From contig NZ_BMYW01000005.1 of NCBI RefSeq assembly GCF_014652475.1, positions 23,751 through 70,672 of the forward strand: DNA of 46,922 nt, given 5' to 3'. Position 1 is the first letter of the stretch, and every line of letters begins with the position of its first letter. The notes beneath the pieces are model-generated. The model worked only from the letters and a program-made list of their open reading frames with translations, was not told the DNA's origin and did no database searches. Of this stretch, positions 1-9,096 are shown piece after piece. Source of the DNA: Vogesella alkaliphila. GTDB lineage: Bacteria; Pseudomonadota; Gammaproteobacteria; Burkholderiales; Chromobacteriaceae. The translations under genes were made by a program, and so were the position numbers.

Positions 1-16
1 GCAACGGTGCTGTCGC

Positions 17-1354
17 TTACACGTGCAACAGCAGGAAGCGCCGCTCCCACGGGCTGATCACGTCGAAGTACTCGCGGTACTCGGCTTCCTTGATCGCGCT
101 GTAGGTCCGGATGAAGTGCTCGCCGAACAGCTCCGCCAGCGGCTGGCACTTGAGCAGGGTGTCGATCGCGTCGTCGAGGTGGCGCGGCAGCTGGTGTGGC
201 TGCTCGTAGGCGCTGCCGGTGAGCGGCGCGCCCGGCTGGATGCGCTGTTGCATGCCCAGGTAGCCGCAGGCCAGGCTGGCGGCGATCGCCAGATAGGGGT
301 TGACGTCCACCCCGGCGAGGCGGTTTTCCACCCGCCGCGCCTCGGGGCCGGAGTGCGGCACGCGCAGGCCGCAGGTGCGGTTGTCAAAGCCCCAGCTGAG
401 GTTGATCGGCGCCGAGGTGAAGCGCGACAAGCGGCGGTAGCTGTTCACGTAGGGCGCAAAGAACGGCATCGCCGCCGGCAGGTAGGTCTGCAGGCCGCCG
501 ATGAAGTGCAGGAAGGCGTCGGACGGGCTGCCGTCGGCCTGGCTGAAGATGTTGCGGCCGTCGGCGTCCACCACGCTCTGGTGGATGTGCATCGCGCTGC
601 CCGGCTGGCCCTGCATCGGCTTGGCCATGAAGGTGGCGTACATATTGTTGCGGATTGCCACCTCGCGCACGGTGCGCTTGAACAGGAATACCTGGTCGGC
701 CAGCGCCAGCGGCTCGCCGTGGTCGAGGTTGATCTCCATCTGCGCGGTGCCCATCTCGTGGATCAGCGTGTCCAGCGCCAGGCCCTGCGCCTCGCACCAG
801 TCGTACATCACGTCGAAGATGTCGTCGTACTCGTTGACCGCGTCGATGCTGAAACTCTGCATCCCGGCCTCGGTGCGGCGGGTGCGGCCAACCGGCGGTT
901 TCAGCGGGATGTCTTCGTCGGGTTCCACCTGCACCAGGTAGAACTCCATTTCCGGGGCGACGATGGCGGACAGGCCTTCCTGCTCGTACAGCTTCAGGAT
1001 GCGCTTGAGCACGTTGCGCGGCGCGAGGTCGGCGTCGCTGCCGTCGAAATTGACGCAGTCGTGGATGATCTGCGCGGTGGGTTCCTTCGCCCACGGCACC
1101 GGTCTCACGGTGCTGGCGTCCGGGATCAGGCGCATGTCGGGGTCGGCGACGGAGGTGAAGTCCTGCTCCGGGTAGTCGCCGGTCACGGTCATGCTGAGCA
1201 CGGCTTCCGGCAGGCGCAGGCCCTCGGCGGGGTTGTACTTGTGGCGCGGCACGATCTTGCCGCGCGCCAGCCCGGTCATGTCCGGGATCAGGCATTCCAC
1301 TTCGGTGATGTGGTGGTCGTCCAGCCATTGCTGGATTGTCTGTGCGTCGTTCAT
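17..1354 (-). CDS. puuA: Glutamine synthetase family protein, gamma-glutamylputrescine synthetase-like
   Basis: 445 aa, full length for the PuuA/GlnA-like family. It probably ligates glutamate to putrescine or another amine using ATP, as the first step of the gamma-glutamylated polyamine route in the cytoplasm. Residues 1-110 form the beta-grasp half. The catalytic half shows PEMEFYLVQ, GTAQMEINLDHG (metal and glutamate binding), GSAMHIHQS (ATP and glutamate) and NRTCGLRVPHSGPEARRVENR. There is no adenylylation-loop tyrosine region like that of canonical GlnA, and the N-terminus MNDAQTIQQWLDDHHITEVECL is PuuA-like. The start ATG at 1354 has AGGACT upstream. The other puu genes would lie outside the left edge, so the substrate is inferred from family only; another amine or ethanolamine is possible. 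Confidence 0.85.
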   Translation of the reverse strand: MNDAQTIQQWLDDHHITEVECLIPDMTGLARGKIVPRHKYNPAEGLRLPEAVLSMTVTGDYPEQDFTSVADPDMRLIPDASTVRPVPWAKEPTAQIIHDCVNFDGSDADLAPRNVLKRILKLYEQEGLSAIVAPEMEFYLVQVEPDEDIPLKPPVGRTRRTEAGMQSFSIDAVNEYDDIFDVMYDWCEAQGLALDTLIHEMGTAQMEINLDHGEPLALADQVFLFKRTVREVAIRNNMYATFMAKPMQGQPGSAMHIHQSVVDADGRNIFSQADGSPSDAFLHFIGGLQTYLPAAMPFFAPYVNSYRRLSRFTSAPINLSWGFDNRTCGLRVPHSGPEARRVENRLAGVDVNPYLAIAASLACGYLGMQQRIQPGAPLTGSAYEQPHQLPRHLDDAIDTLLKCQPLAELFGEHFIRTYSAIKEAEYREYFDVISPWERRFLLLHV

Positions 1355-1573
1355 CGGGTAGTCCTGTGGCGATCAGGTGTGGGCGCCGGAGCTGGTGCTG
1401 CGGCGTTCGTGGTTGAGCAGCGCGTCGCGGCGGCGCGCCAGCGTCAGGAAGGCCTGCGCGGCGTCGAGGCGCAGGTCGCAGGGTTGCCGCAGCAGCGGCT
1501 GGCGTGCATGGCACGGCCAGGCGAGATCAATCAAAATGCGTTCCTCTCCAGGGTATAGAATGCTTAATGAAAG

Positions 1574-1597
1574 CCGCAGCCTGGGGCTGCGGTGTTT
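1574..1597. terminator. GC-rich hairpin upstream of puuA
   Basis: CCGCAGCC (1574-1581) pairs with GGCTGCGG (1585-1592) across a 3-nt loop and is followed by TGTTT. The stem is perfect, but the T-tract is weak and no gene clearly ends here. It may be a leader structure of puuA or the end of an upstream transcript. Confidence 0.35.
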
Positions 1598-1641
1598 AAA
1601 ATTATGGTCACGCTTCGCCATGCTATGAGCGGCGCGGCGCG

Positions 1642-1842
1642 ACTGCAACCTTCGTCCGCCTTGCCGGCGGGCGGTTGTGGAATAAGCGCCACTAACAAGA
1701 CCCCTGATCCTGCGTTGCGCCTCCTTGCCGTACTACTTGTACTGTCTGCGTCGGCGCGCCTTGGCTCAGGTGCTCTGCGAGGTTTTGTTAGCGGCTCTAA
1801 AGCCCACAGCCACCGCCGCGCGAGCTGCGGACGAAGGCTGCC
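1642..1842. repeat. Large imperfect inverted repeat, MITE/REP-like
   Basis: The left arm (about 1642-1704) and right arm (about 1779-1842) are imperfect reverse complements sharing CCTTCGTCCGC, a GGCGG..TGTGG block and CTAACAA.ACC.C. They enclose about 75 nt containing GTAC-TACTT-GTAC. The unit would fold into a hairpin of about 200 nt. It fills most of the 500-base gap between puuA and the DUF748 gene. It also creates an artificial 46-codon N-terminal extension to the latter. I recognise the central sequence style as a dispersed repeat of beta/gammaproteobacteria, but no second copy is visible here. A 91-codon minus-strand frame at 1373-1648 is not supported as a gene. Confidence 0.55.
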
Positions 1843-1865
1843 CATTTTTGCCGGACTGTTTAATG

Positions 1866-4800
1866 ATGAGTGAAACCGCTGCCAAACCCGCCGCCACGCC
1901 CGCGCGCTGGCCCCGTCGTCTGTTGTGGAGCGCCGCCGCCGTGGCCGTGCTGCTGGGTGGGCTGTGGGCGGGGGTGCCGCGTGCCGTGCACTACGCCGCA
2001 GGAGAGTGGGGCAAGGGCATCGGCCGCAGCCTGACGCTGGGCGAGGTGGAATTCGCGCCGTGGGCGTGGCGGCTGACCGTGCACGATGTGCGCCTGAACG
2101 ACCGCGACGGCACGCCGCTGTTTTCCGCCGCGCGCCTGAATGTCGACGCCGAGGCACTGCCGCTGCTGATCGGCCGCATCGAGCTGGCGGAGCTGACCCT
2201 GGACACGCCGCGACTGTGGGCGGTGCGCAATGCGCAGGGCGAGTGGAACTGGACGCGCCTGCTGCGCGACGCCGCCGGCCCGGACTCCGCGCCGGACGAG
2301 GAGGCCAGCGAGCCGCCCAAGCTGCTGCTGACGCAGCTGGCACTGAACAAGGGCCAGCTGCTGCTGCACGACCGGCTGGCCGGCGACGTGCAGCGCCAGG
2401 TGCTGCCGCTGGACTTCCAGCTGAAAAACCTGTCCACGCTGCCCAATAACCAGGGCCGCTACCGCCTCGCCGCCGAGCTGGACGACGGTACCCGGCTGGA
2501 CTGGCAGGGCAGCCTGCTGCTGCAACCGCTGCAGTCGGACGGGGTGCTGAACGTGGCCGGCCTGACGCTGGCCGGCGTGTGGCCGTACGTGCAGCCGCAT
2601 CTCAGGCTGGCGCCGCCGCAGGGCAAGCTGAGCGTCAGCCTGCCCTACCACTTCGATCTGGCCGGCAAGACGGTGCGGCTGTCGGCCAGGGGCGTTGCGG
2701 CCAACCTTGCGGGGCTGGTGGTGAGCGCGCCGGGCAGCGGCAGCCGCTTCCGGCTCGGCCAGCTGGCGCTGGGCGGTGGCGAGTTCGACCTTGTCAACCG
2801 CCGGCTGAGTGTGGGCCGGCTCAGCCTCGCCGGCGGCGAGCTGGACACCGTGCTCGACCGCCAGGGGCAGCCGGACTGGCTGGCGGCCTTGCCACCCGCA
2901 CCGGCCGGCGTGAGCACCGCCGCGATTACCAAGCCAGCTCCGGCCAGGCCGGAGCCGGGCTGGACGGTGAGCCTGCCGGCCATCCGCGTCGACAACTGGC
3001 AGCTGCGCGCCACACACCAGGGCTTCGTCACGCCGCTGTCCGCCAGCCTGAAGCTGGACAGCCTGCAAGCCGGCATCCATCTTGACGCCAAGGGCGGGCT
3101 GACGGTGCAGGGCGCCACGCTGGCGCTGTCGCAGCTCATCGCCACCAGTGGCGAGCGGCCGCCGTTCGCCACCCTGGCCGGCCTGCAGCTGGCCAGCAGC
3201 GAGCTGGATCTGGGCAAGCACCGCGTCACGCCGGGCGACGTCACGCTGCAGGGCCTGCAGCTGGCGCTGAACCGCGGCAAGGACGGCAAGCTGGATATCG
3301 CCGAGGCGCTGCGCCGGCACGAATCCGCCGCCAAGGCGGCCCCCGCACCCAGGACCGCCCCGCCGGATTCCCCTGCGTGGCAGATCCGCTACCCGCAGCT
3401 GACGCTGGCGGGCGGCAGCGTCAGCTGGCGCGATACCGGCCTCAGCCAGCCGGTGAGCGTGACGCTGCAGGATGTCGGCGCCAGCGTCAGCGGCGATCCG
3501 CAACAGGGCTTTGCCGTGCAGCTGGCGGCGGCGATGGGGCCGGGCAAGCTGCAGCTGGATGCCACGCTTGCGGCCAACCTGCAGGACATCAAGGGCCAGT
3601 TGCAGGCCCGCCGCCTGCCGCTGCGCGAGGTGGCACCGTACGCGCTGGAGCAGACGGTGCTGCGTTTTGGCGGCGGCGAGCTGTCGGCCGATCTGGGCTT
3701 TGCGCTGAGCGGCAGCCGCTGGCAGGCTGACGGCAAGGCACAGCTGGACAGGCTGGCGCTGTTCGAGCCGGGCCGGCGCGAGGTGCTGCTGGGCTGGCAG
3801 CAGCTGGCGGTGTCCGGCATCAAGGCGCAGCCGGAGCGGGTGAGCCTTGCCGACGTGCGGCTGGTGTCGCCGCAGCTGCGTTTCATCCTCGATGAAAAGC
3901 GGGTGCCCAACTTCGCCCACCTGATGAAGCCGCAGCCGGCGAGCGCGCAGCCTGCCAGGCCGGCGGCTGCGGGCAAGAGCAGTGCCGCGCCGGTGGTCGA
4001 GGTGCGCGCCATCCGCGTGCGCAACGCGCGCATGGACTTTGCCGACCTGGGGTTGCAGCCCAGCTTCGCCACCCGCATCCATTCGCTGTCCGGTACCGTG
4101 CTGGGCCTCTCCAGCCGGCCCGGCCGGCGCGGCACGGTGACGCTGGACGGCCGCGTCGACCAGTTCGGCGACGTGCGCATCCGTGGCGCGCTGTCGCCGT
4201 TCGAGGTAACGCGCGACCTGGACATGACGCTGAACTTCCGCAACATCCCGCTGGGCAGCCTCAACCCGTACTCGATGACCTTCGCCGGCTGGCAGATCAT
4301 CGACGGCCGGCTCACCACCGAGCTGCGCTACCTGCTGAAAGAGCGCCAGCTGCAGGGCGACAACCGCGTGGTGATCGACCACATCCGGCTGGGCGAGGAG
4401 GTCGCCGACTACGACGGCACCCGCCTGCCGCTGCGCCTCGCGGTGGCGCTGCTGGAAGACAGCGATGGCCGCATCGACCTCGCGCTGCCGGTGGCCGGCA
4501 GCCTCGATGCGCCGGACTTCTCCTACGGCCACCTGGTGTGGCAGGCGTTGCGCAACATCCTGGTGAAGGTGGTGACGGCGCCGTTCCGCGCGCTGTTCGG
4601 CGGCGAGGGTTTCGACGAGATCTACGCCGACGCCGGCGACGACCGCATTCCGCCGCCGGAGCGCGAGAAGCTGGGCAAGCTGGCCGACTTGCTGGCCAAG
4701 CGGCCGAAGCTGGCGCTGGCCATCGGCGGCGGCTATGACGCCGAGCAGGACAGCAAGGAGCTCGCGCGCTACCGCGTCGACAGCGACATCCTGAAGCGCG

Positions 4801-5156
4801 CCGCCTACCAGCTGCAGGCGGACGAGCCGCTGCCGCTGCCGGACATGGGTGATCCGGCGATCCGCAAGGCGGTGGGCGATGGCTACGCGCAGCAGTTCGG
4901 CCGTTTCGCCTGGCTCAAGCGCGTGGCCAGCGAGAAGGACACCGCCGAGCGGGCGCAGGCGATGCGCGCCGAATTGCTGGCGGCGCAGAAGATCGACGAC
5001 GCGGCCTTGCGGGCGCTGGCCACCGCGCGCGGCAACGCGGCGCGGCAGCTGCTGCTGGCGGCGAAACCGGAGCTGGCGGAGCGCATCAGTGTGCTGGACG
5101 CCGACAAGGTGAAGGCCGGCAAGGACGGCGTGCCGCTGCTGCTGAAACTGAAATAA
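1866..5156 (+). CDS. AsmA-like/DUF748 domain envelope protein
   Basis: About 1096 aa. A basic N-terminus and one membrane segment (roughly residues 15-38, LLWSAAAVAVLLGG) are followed by a very long periplasmic region of repeated beta-strand-like segments, as in AsmA-like bridge proteins. The C-terminal block (FDEIYADAGDDRIPPPERE, LAKRPKLALAIGG) fits DUF748. Such proteins are thought to help lipid or outer-membrane homeostasis; the exact role here is unknown. An upstream in-frame ATG at 1725 lies inside the inverted repeat, so I place the start at 1863 or 1866 (MMSETAAKP); no good Shine-Dalgarno is seen. The gene carries one exact (2696) and one near (3569) copy of the 13-base repeat and ends at a paired-repeat terminator. 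Confidence 0.8.
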   Translation: MSETAAKPAATPARWPRRLLWSAAAVAVLLGGLWAGVPRAVHYAAGEWGKGIGRSLTLGEVEFAPWAWRLTVHDVRLNDRDGTPLFSAARLNVDAEALPLLIGRIELAELTLDTPRLWAVRNAQGEWNWTRLLRDAAGPDSAPDEEASEPPKLLLTQLALNKGQLLLHDRLAGDVQRQVLPLDFQLKNLSTLPNNQGRYRLAAELDDGTRLDWQGSLLLQPLQSDGVLNVAGLTLAGVWPYVQPHLRLAPPQGKLSVSLPYHFDLAGKTVRLSARGVAANLAGLVVSAPGSGSRFRLGQLALGGGEFDLVNRRLSVGRLSLAGGELDTVLDRQGQPDWLAALPPAPAGVSTAAITKPAPARPEPGWTVSLPAIRVDNWQLRATHQGFVTPLSASLKLDSLQAGIHLDAKGGLTVQGATLALSQLIATSGERPPFATLAGLQLASSELDLGKHRVTPGDVTLQGLQLALNRGKDGKLDIAEALRRHESAAKAAPAPRTAPPDSPAWQIRYPQLTLAGGSVSWRDTGLSQPVSVTLQDVGASVSGDPQQGFAVQLAAAMGPGKLQLDATLAANLQDIKGQLQARRLPLREVAPYALEQTVLRFGGGELSADLGFALSGSRWQADGKAQLDRLALFEPGRREVLLGWQQLAVSGIKAQPERVSLADVRLVSPQLRFILDEKRVPNFAHLMKPQPASAQPARPAAAGKSSAAPVVEVRAIRVRNARMDFADLGLQPSFATRIHSLSGTVLGLSSRPGRRGTVTLDGRVDQFGDVRIRGALSPFEVTRDLDMTLNFRNIPLGSLNPYSMTFAGWQIIDGRLTTELRYLLKERQLQGDNRVVIDHIRLGEEVADYDGTRLPLRLAVALLEDSDGRIDLALPVAGSLDAPDFSYGHLVWQALRNILVKVVTAPFRALFGGEGFDEIYADAGDDRIPPPEREKLGKLADLLAKRPKLALAIGGGYDAEQDSKELARYRVDSDILKRAAYQLQADEPLPLPDMGDPAIRKAVGDGYAQQFGRFAWLKRVASEKDTAERAQAMRAELLAAQKIDDAALRALATARGNAARQLLLAAKPELAERISVLDADKVKAGKDGVPLLLKLK
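2696..2708 (-). repeat. Exact 13-mer repeat, single copy inside the DUF748 gene
   Basis: TGCGGCCAACCTT, the reverse complement of AAGGTTGGCCGCA, encoding part of VAANLAG. A one-mismatch copy lies at 3569-3581 in the same gene. Confidence 0.9.
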
Positions 5157-5170
5157 GCGCCTGCTTTTCC

Positions 5171-5207
5171 GCTTGCGGCCAACCTTGGGACAAGGTTGGC
5201 CGCAAGC
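5171..5207. terminator. Paired 13-mer repeat forming a terminator
   Basis: A perfect 17-bp stem (5171-5187 with 5191-5207) has a 3-nt loop GGA. Each arm contains one exact 13-mer (5174-5186 and 5192-5204). It begins 14 nt after the DUF748 stop. There is no long T-tract, but stem strength and position suggest termination. Confidence 0.8.
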
Positions 5208-5302
5208 GTTTGCCGGGCTGGAAAACAGCTGTTGCAAGCCAGCCGCACTGGCGGCAGACTGAAGCGTTGCGGCGCGGTTTTGATGGCTATCAAGGTCAAT
5301 AA

Positions 5303-5350
5303 TCGCTATATCTAGTTAGACTGAAAATCTTTTGACACCACATCTAGCGG
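5303..5350 (+). promoter_or_regulatory. Two NrdR-box-like sites upstream of nrdJ
   Basis: TCGCTATATCTAGTTA (5303-5318) and ACACCACATCTAGCGG (5335-5350) share the core C.A.ATCTAG and start 32 bp apart, about three helical turns. That is the spacing typical of tandem NrdR boxes. The second site ends just before the ribosome-binding site of nrdJ, a position suited to repression. The repressor gene nrdR is at 19988. The match is by eye. Confidence 0.55.
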
Positions 5351-5357
5351 GGGCGGC

Positions 5358-8249
5358 ATGAACCGGGACAACAGCGTAGCGTTTGCGGAGCAGGATATTT
5401 CGCGCGAGGTATTGCTGGAAAAATACGCGAAGAACGGCGAACAGTCGGTCAGCGAAGTGCGCCAGCGCGTGGCGCAGGCACTGGCCGAGCAGGAGCAGGA
5501 TCCGCAACGCTTTGCCCCGCTGTTCTTCGAGGCGCTGGATGGCGGCTTCATCCCCGGTGGCCGCATCAACTCCGCCGCCGGCACCGACCTCAAGGCCACG
5601 CTGATCAACTGCTTCGTGCAGCCGGTGGGCGACGCGGTGTCCGAGTCAGAGAACGGCAAGGTCGGCATCTACGAGGCGTTGCTGCAGTCGGCCGAGACCA
5701 TGCGTCGCGGTGGCGGCGTCGGTTACAACTTCAGCCGCATCCGCCCCAAGGGCGCGCGGGTGAAGGGCACCAATAGCCGCGCCTCCGGCCCGGTATCCTA
5801 CATGCGTGTGTTCGACCGCAGCTGCGAGACAGTGGAATCCGCCGGCGCGCGTCGCGGCGCGCAGATGGGGGTGCTGGACGTGAGCCACCCGGACATCGAA
5901 GCCTTCATCCACGCCAAGGACCAGGGTGATCTGGCCAACTTCAATATCTCGGTAGGCGTGTCCGACGCCTTCATGCAGGCGGTGGACGCCGACGGCGACT
6001 GGGAGCTGACCCACGCGGTGGCGCCGGCGTCCGACGCCTTCCCCGGCAGCTACCAGCGCGCCGATGGCTTGTGGGTATATCGCAAGGTGCGCGCCCACGA
6101 GCTGTGGCAGCAGATCATGCACTCTACCTATGACCACGCCGAGCCGGGCGTGCTGTTCATGAGCAAGATCAACGCCGACAACAACCTGTCGTACTGCGAG
6201 GTGATCGAGTCCACCAACCCCTGCGGCGAGCAGCCGCTGCCGGATTACGGCTGCTGCGACCTGGGCTCCATCAACCTGTGCAAGTTCGTGCGCCAGCCGT
6301 TCGGCGAGGCGCCGAGCTTCGACTACAAGGCGTTCGAGAAGGTGGTGCGCACCTCGATCCGCATGCTGGACAACGTGCTGGACCTCACCGTGTGGCCGCT
6401 GCAGGAACAGCTGCGCGAGGCGCAGAACAAGCGCCGTGTCGGCCTGGGCTTCACCGGTCTGGGCGATGCGCTGATCATGCTCAAGGTGCGCTACGACAGC
6501 GAGGAAGGCCGCAGGTTGGCCGCCAGCATCTCCGAGCACATGCGCGACGCCGCCTACGACGCCTCGGTGGACCTGGCCATCGAGAAGGGCGCCTTCCCGC
6601 TGTTCGACGCCGACAAGTATCTGGCGGCGCCGCACTGCGCCAGCCGCCTGCCGGACAAGATCAAGGCGCGCATCCGCAAGCACGGCATCCGCAACTCGCA
6701 CCTGCTGTCCATCGCGCCGACCGGCACCATCTCGCTGGCGTTTGCCGACAACGCCTCCAACGGCATCGAGCCGCCGTTCAGCTGGTACTACACCCGCAAG
6801 AAGCGCATGGCCGACGGCACGCAGCAGGAATACCTGGTGGAAGATCACGCCTACCGCGTGTACCGCATGCAAGGCGGCGATACCAATGCGCTGCCGGAGT
6901 ACTTCGTCAGCGCGCTGCAGATGAGCGCGCTGGACCACATGCGCATGGTGGCGGCGGTGGCGCCGTACGTGGATACCGCCATCTCCAAGACCGTGAACGT
7001 GCCGGCGGACTACCCGTTTGCCGACTTCGAAAGCCTGTACCTGGAAGCCTGGCGCGCCGGGCTGAAGGGCATCACCACCTATCGCCCCAACAGCGTGCTG
7101 GGTTCGGTGCTGTCGATTGAGCCGACGCCTGCAGCCAACCCTGCGTCTGGCAGCACGGGCAGCCAGCAGCTGCCGCAGGATCTGGGCAACCAGAACGACC
7201 CGGACCGCCGCATCACGCTGAACACCGCGCCCAGCCCGGCGCTGGCCAGCCTGAAGTGGCCGCATCGCCCCAAGCTCAAGCACGGCAACCCGTCGTGGAC
7301 CTTCATGGTGGAAGGCGAGGAGGGCGACTTCGCGGTGATGGTCGGCCATATCGAAGGCCAGCAGCCGGGCGAGGCGCCGCTGCCGTTCGAATGCTGGGTC
7401 AACGGCGACGTGCCGCGCGGCCTGGGGGCGATTGCCAAGACGCTGTCGATGGACATGCGCTGCCGCGACCGCGCCTGGCTGGGCGCCAAGCTGGACGCGC
7501 TGGCCGCCACCCGCGGCGACCGCCACTACCGCGCCGAGCTGGGCGATGGCCCGGTGGGCAGCAGCGCCGCCGCCGCCGCGCTGGGCCGGGTGGTGAAATA
7601 CCGCGTCGAGCAGCTGGGTGCGCTGACCTTGGCCGCAGCCGACGCCACGCCGGTGATGGACGCGCTGTTCGCGCGCAAGGAGCCGAAATCCGGCACCGAC
7701 GGCACCATCAGCTGGTCGGTGGACGTGAACAATCCGCAGACCGGCGACGACTTCGTGTTGTTCGTGAAGGAGCTGGTGCTGCCCAACGGCCAGCGCCGGC
7801 CGTACTCGATGTGGCTGGCCGGCCACTACCCGCGCGAGCTGGACGGGCTGTGCAAGATGCTGAGCCTCGACATGCGGGTGATCGACCCGGCGTGGATCGG
7901 CATGAAGCTGCGCAAGCTGCTGAGCTACGCCGAGCCGCAGGCCGACTTCTTCGCCCGCACCCCGGGCAGCGACAAGTCGCAGAGCTGGCCGTCCACCGAG
8001 GCATATCTCGCGCGGCTGGTGATCCACCGCTACGCGATGCTGGGTATTCTCAGCGAGGATGGCGTGCCGGTGGAGGAAATGGGGGTGATGGTGCCGGAGC
8101 AGGGCGACCTGTTCGAAAGCGCGGTGGTAAGCGTGGCGCCGGCACAGATGGCCGGCAAGGCCTGCCCGGAGTGCGGCAACCGCGCGCTGATCAAGAAGGA
8201 CGGCTGCGAGTTCTGCACCGCCTGCGGCCACGTGGGCGCCTGCGGCTGA
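5358..8249 (+). CDS. nrdJ: Adenosylcobalamin-dependent (class II) ribonucleoside-diphosphate reductase
   Basis: 963 aa. It reduces ribonucleotides to deoxyribonucleotides using a thiyl radical made from adenosylcobalamin, so no oxygen or NrdB is needed. The catalytic motif NPCGEQPLP puts the radical cysteine at C289, flanked by N287 and E291. [10 protein letters not shown] supplies an N-terminal redox cysteine. Two similar segments after about residue 620, each ending LS(M/L)DMR, fit TSCPD-type domains. The C-terminus is cysteine rich ([20 protein letters not shown]) and probably passes electrons from thioredoxin. No N-terminal ATP-cone is evident. The start ATG has a GGGGG ribosome-binding site. 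Paired NrdR-like sites precede it and a bidirectional terminator follows. I see no cobalamin riboswitch. Confidence 0.95.
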   Translation: MNRDNSVAFAEQDISREVLLEKYAKNGEQSVSEVRQRVAQALAEQEQDPQRFAPLFFEALDGGFIPGGRINSAAGTDLKATLINCFVQPVGDAVSESENGKVGIYEALLQSAETMRRGGGVGYNFSRIRPKGARVKGTNSRASGPVSYMRVFDRSCETVESAGARRGAQMGVLDVSHPDIEAFIHAKDQGDLANFNISVGVSDAFMQAVDADGDWELTHAVAPASDAFPGSYQRADGLWVYRKVRAHELWQQIMHSTYDHAEPGVLFMSKINADNNLSYCEVIESTNPCGEQPLPDYGCCDLGSINLCKFVRQPFGEAPSFDYKAFEKVVRTSIRMLDNVLDLTVWPLQEQLREAQNKRRVGLGFTGLGDALIMLKVRYDSEEGRRLAASISEHMRDAAYDASVDLAIEKGAFPLFDADKYLAAPHCASRLPDKIKARIRKHGIRNSHLLSIAPTGTISLAFADNASNGIEPPFSWYYTRKKRMADGTQQEYLVEDHAYRVYRMQGGDTNALPEYFVSALQMSALDHMRMVAAVAPYVDTAISKTVNVPADYPFADFESLYLEAWRAGLKGITTYRPNSVLGSVLSIEPTPAANPASGSTGSQQLPQDLGNQNDPDRRITLNTAPSPALASLKWPHRPKLKHGNPSWTFMVEGEEGDFAVMVGHIEGQQPGEAPLPFECWVNGDVPRGLGAIAKTLSMDMRCRDRAWLGAKLDALAATRGDRHYRAELGDGPVGSSAAAAALGRVVKYRVEQLGALTLAAADATPVMDALFARKEPKSGTDGTISWSVDVNNPQTGDDFVLFVKELVLPNGQRRPYSMWLAGHYPRELDGLCKMLSLDMRVIDPAWIGMKLRKLLSYAEPQADFFARTPGSDKSQSWPSTEAYLARLVIHRYAMLGILSEDGVPVEEMGVMVPEQGDLFESAVVSVAPAQMAGKACPECGNRALIKKDGCEFCTACGHVGACG

Positions 8250-8266
8250 TACCGTTTGCTGGCGAT

Positions 8267-8295
8267 AAAAAAGCCGCCCCATCGGGCGGCTTGTT
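8267..8295. terminator. Bidirectional intrinsic terminator
   Basis: AAGCCGCCC (8271-8279) pairs with GGGCGGCTT (8284-8292) over a CATC loop. An A-run lies before it and T-rich sequence after it. It serves convergent nrdJ (+) and the small lipoprotein gene (-). Confidence 0.85.
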
Positions 8296-8301
8296 GCTGT
8301 T

Positions 8302-8314
8302 TGCGGCCAACCTT
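8302..8314 (-). repeat. Exact 13-mer repeat, single
   Basis: TGCGGCCAACCTT, touching the stop codon of the minus-strand lipoprotein gene. No inverted partner is present. Confidence 0.85.
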
Positions 8315-8502
8315 TAGCAGCGGCCTTTCTTCGCCTGGCCCGGCGGGCAGAAGCCGCCACCGCGATGGTAGTGGTCATCGTAGACCGGCTCGACCACGAC
8401 CGGTTCCAGCACGATGGGGGAGCGCAGCTTGACGCGCGCGGGTTGCACCACACAGGCCGACAGGCTGCTGGCGGCGATCAGGGCGAACAGGATGGTTTTC
8501 AT
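8314..8502 (-). CDS. Small lipoprotein
   Basis: 62 aa starting MKTILFALIAASSLSACVV: a lipoprotein signal peptide with lipobox LSAC, so C17 would be lipidated after cleavage. The mature part is about 46 residues, proline/valine rich, and ends FCPPGQAKKGRC, a tail I recall in small proteobacterial lipoproteins of unknown role. I prefer this start over upstream in-frame codons because it begins the signal peptide. The ribosome-binding site is weak (GAGAACC). It lies beside a second small lipoprotein gene on the same strand, 8632-8805. Its function is unknown; an envelope location is likely. Confidence 0.75.
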   Translation of the reverse strand: MKTILFALIAASSLSACVVQPARVKLRSPIVLEPVVVEPVYDDHYHRGGGFCPPGQAKKGRC

Positions 8503-8565
8503 GGTGGTTCTCGCTATGGCGGTAAGGGGTCGCCGTGCGGGGCGACTCCGGGAATTGCTTGCGGA

Positions 8566-8589
8566 CAGGGCCGGCATCGGCCGGCCCTG
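8566..8589. terminator. Strong hairpin between the two lipoprotein genes
   Basis: CAGGGCCGGC (8566-8575) pairs with GCCGGCCCTG (8580-8589) over an ATCG loop. There is no T-tract on either side. It probably marks the 3' end or stabilises the transcript of the 8632-8805 gene. Confidence 0.5.
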
Positions 8590-8631
8590 CTGTCCAGAGT
8601 GTTGCACGCCATGAGGGCATGGCGCATCGGT

Positions 8632-8805
8632 TTAGCGACGCCGGTGGCCACGACGATCGCCATCGCGCCAGTCCCCGCCACGCCAGTCGTCACCGTGCGA
8701 ATAGCGGTCGTGGCCGTAGTAGTCATGGTGGCGATGGGGGTACAGCGGCCGTATCACGCAGCCGCTCAGCACGCTGGCCAGTAGTACGAGCATCAGCAGT
8801 TTCAT
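8632..8805 (-). CDS. Small lipoprotein, His/Asp/Arg-rich
   Basis: 57 aa. MKLLMLVLLASVLSGCVI is a lipoprotein signal with lipobox LSGC. The mature tail is very rich in His, Tyr, Asp, Gly and Arg (HRHHDYYGHDRYSHGDDW) and ends in RGHRRR. A strong ribosome-binding site, GGAGGAGA, precedes the ATG and decides the start. The composition suggests metal binding or a disordered envelope peptide, but that is only inference. It resembles its neighbour at 8314 in size and design, so the two may be a diverged pair. Confidence 0.75.
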   Translation of the reverse strand: MKLLMLVLLASVLSGCVIRPLYPHRHHDYYGHDRYSHGDDWRGGDWRDGDRRGHRRR

Positions 8806-8951
8806 GATGTCTCCTCCGGTTGCGCCGTCATGGCAGCGGTGCCAAAGCGTCGCGGCCACCGCGGCAGTCAATCTGGTTTCAGCATAATCGAAGCCATTGC
8901 CATCAGATAGCCGGCATTTGCTAACAAATATTAATTGTGTACAGCTTGTGT

Positions 8952-8989
8952 GACGCCGCTGGCGCGACGCCGCTGGCGCGACGCTGCTG
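8952..8989. repeat. Tandem 14-bp repeat
   Basis: GACGCCGCTGGCGC occurs twice head to tail (8952-8965, 8966-8979), followed by a third partial unit GACGCTGCTG. It lies in the 291-base gap between the lipoprotein gene (-) and the LuxR-type gene (+). The rest of that gap holds nothing else I can name. Confidence 0.7.
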
Positions 8990-9096
8990 TCCTGTAGCGC
9001 AAGGCCGCGCGGCAACGCTTTGTGCTGGAGGCGCTGCCGTTTTGGCATAAGCTGAAGCAGGCGCGCCTCACGGCGTGACAGCGAACGGGGGCGACG

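Noticed and set aside
23..1558. Long open frames antisense to puuA, the DUF748 gene, mutL, thrS and pheT
   Set aside because: They mirror strongly conserved genes on the other strand and contain compositionally biased Ala/Arg/His sequence without motifs.
1373..1648. 91-codon minus-strand gene upstream of puuA
   Set aside because: No family resemblance, no ribosome-binding site; long open frames are common by chance in this GC-rich DNA.
5208..5357. Cobalamin riboswitch before the B12-dependent reductase
   Set aside because: The gap is only about 150 bases and shows GCCGCACTGG but no proper B12 box or other conserved riboswitch elements.
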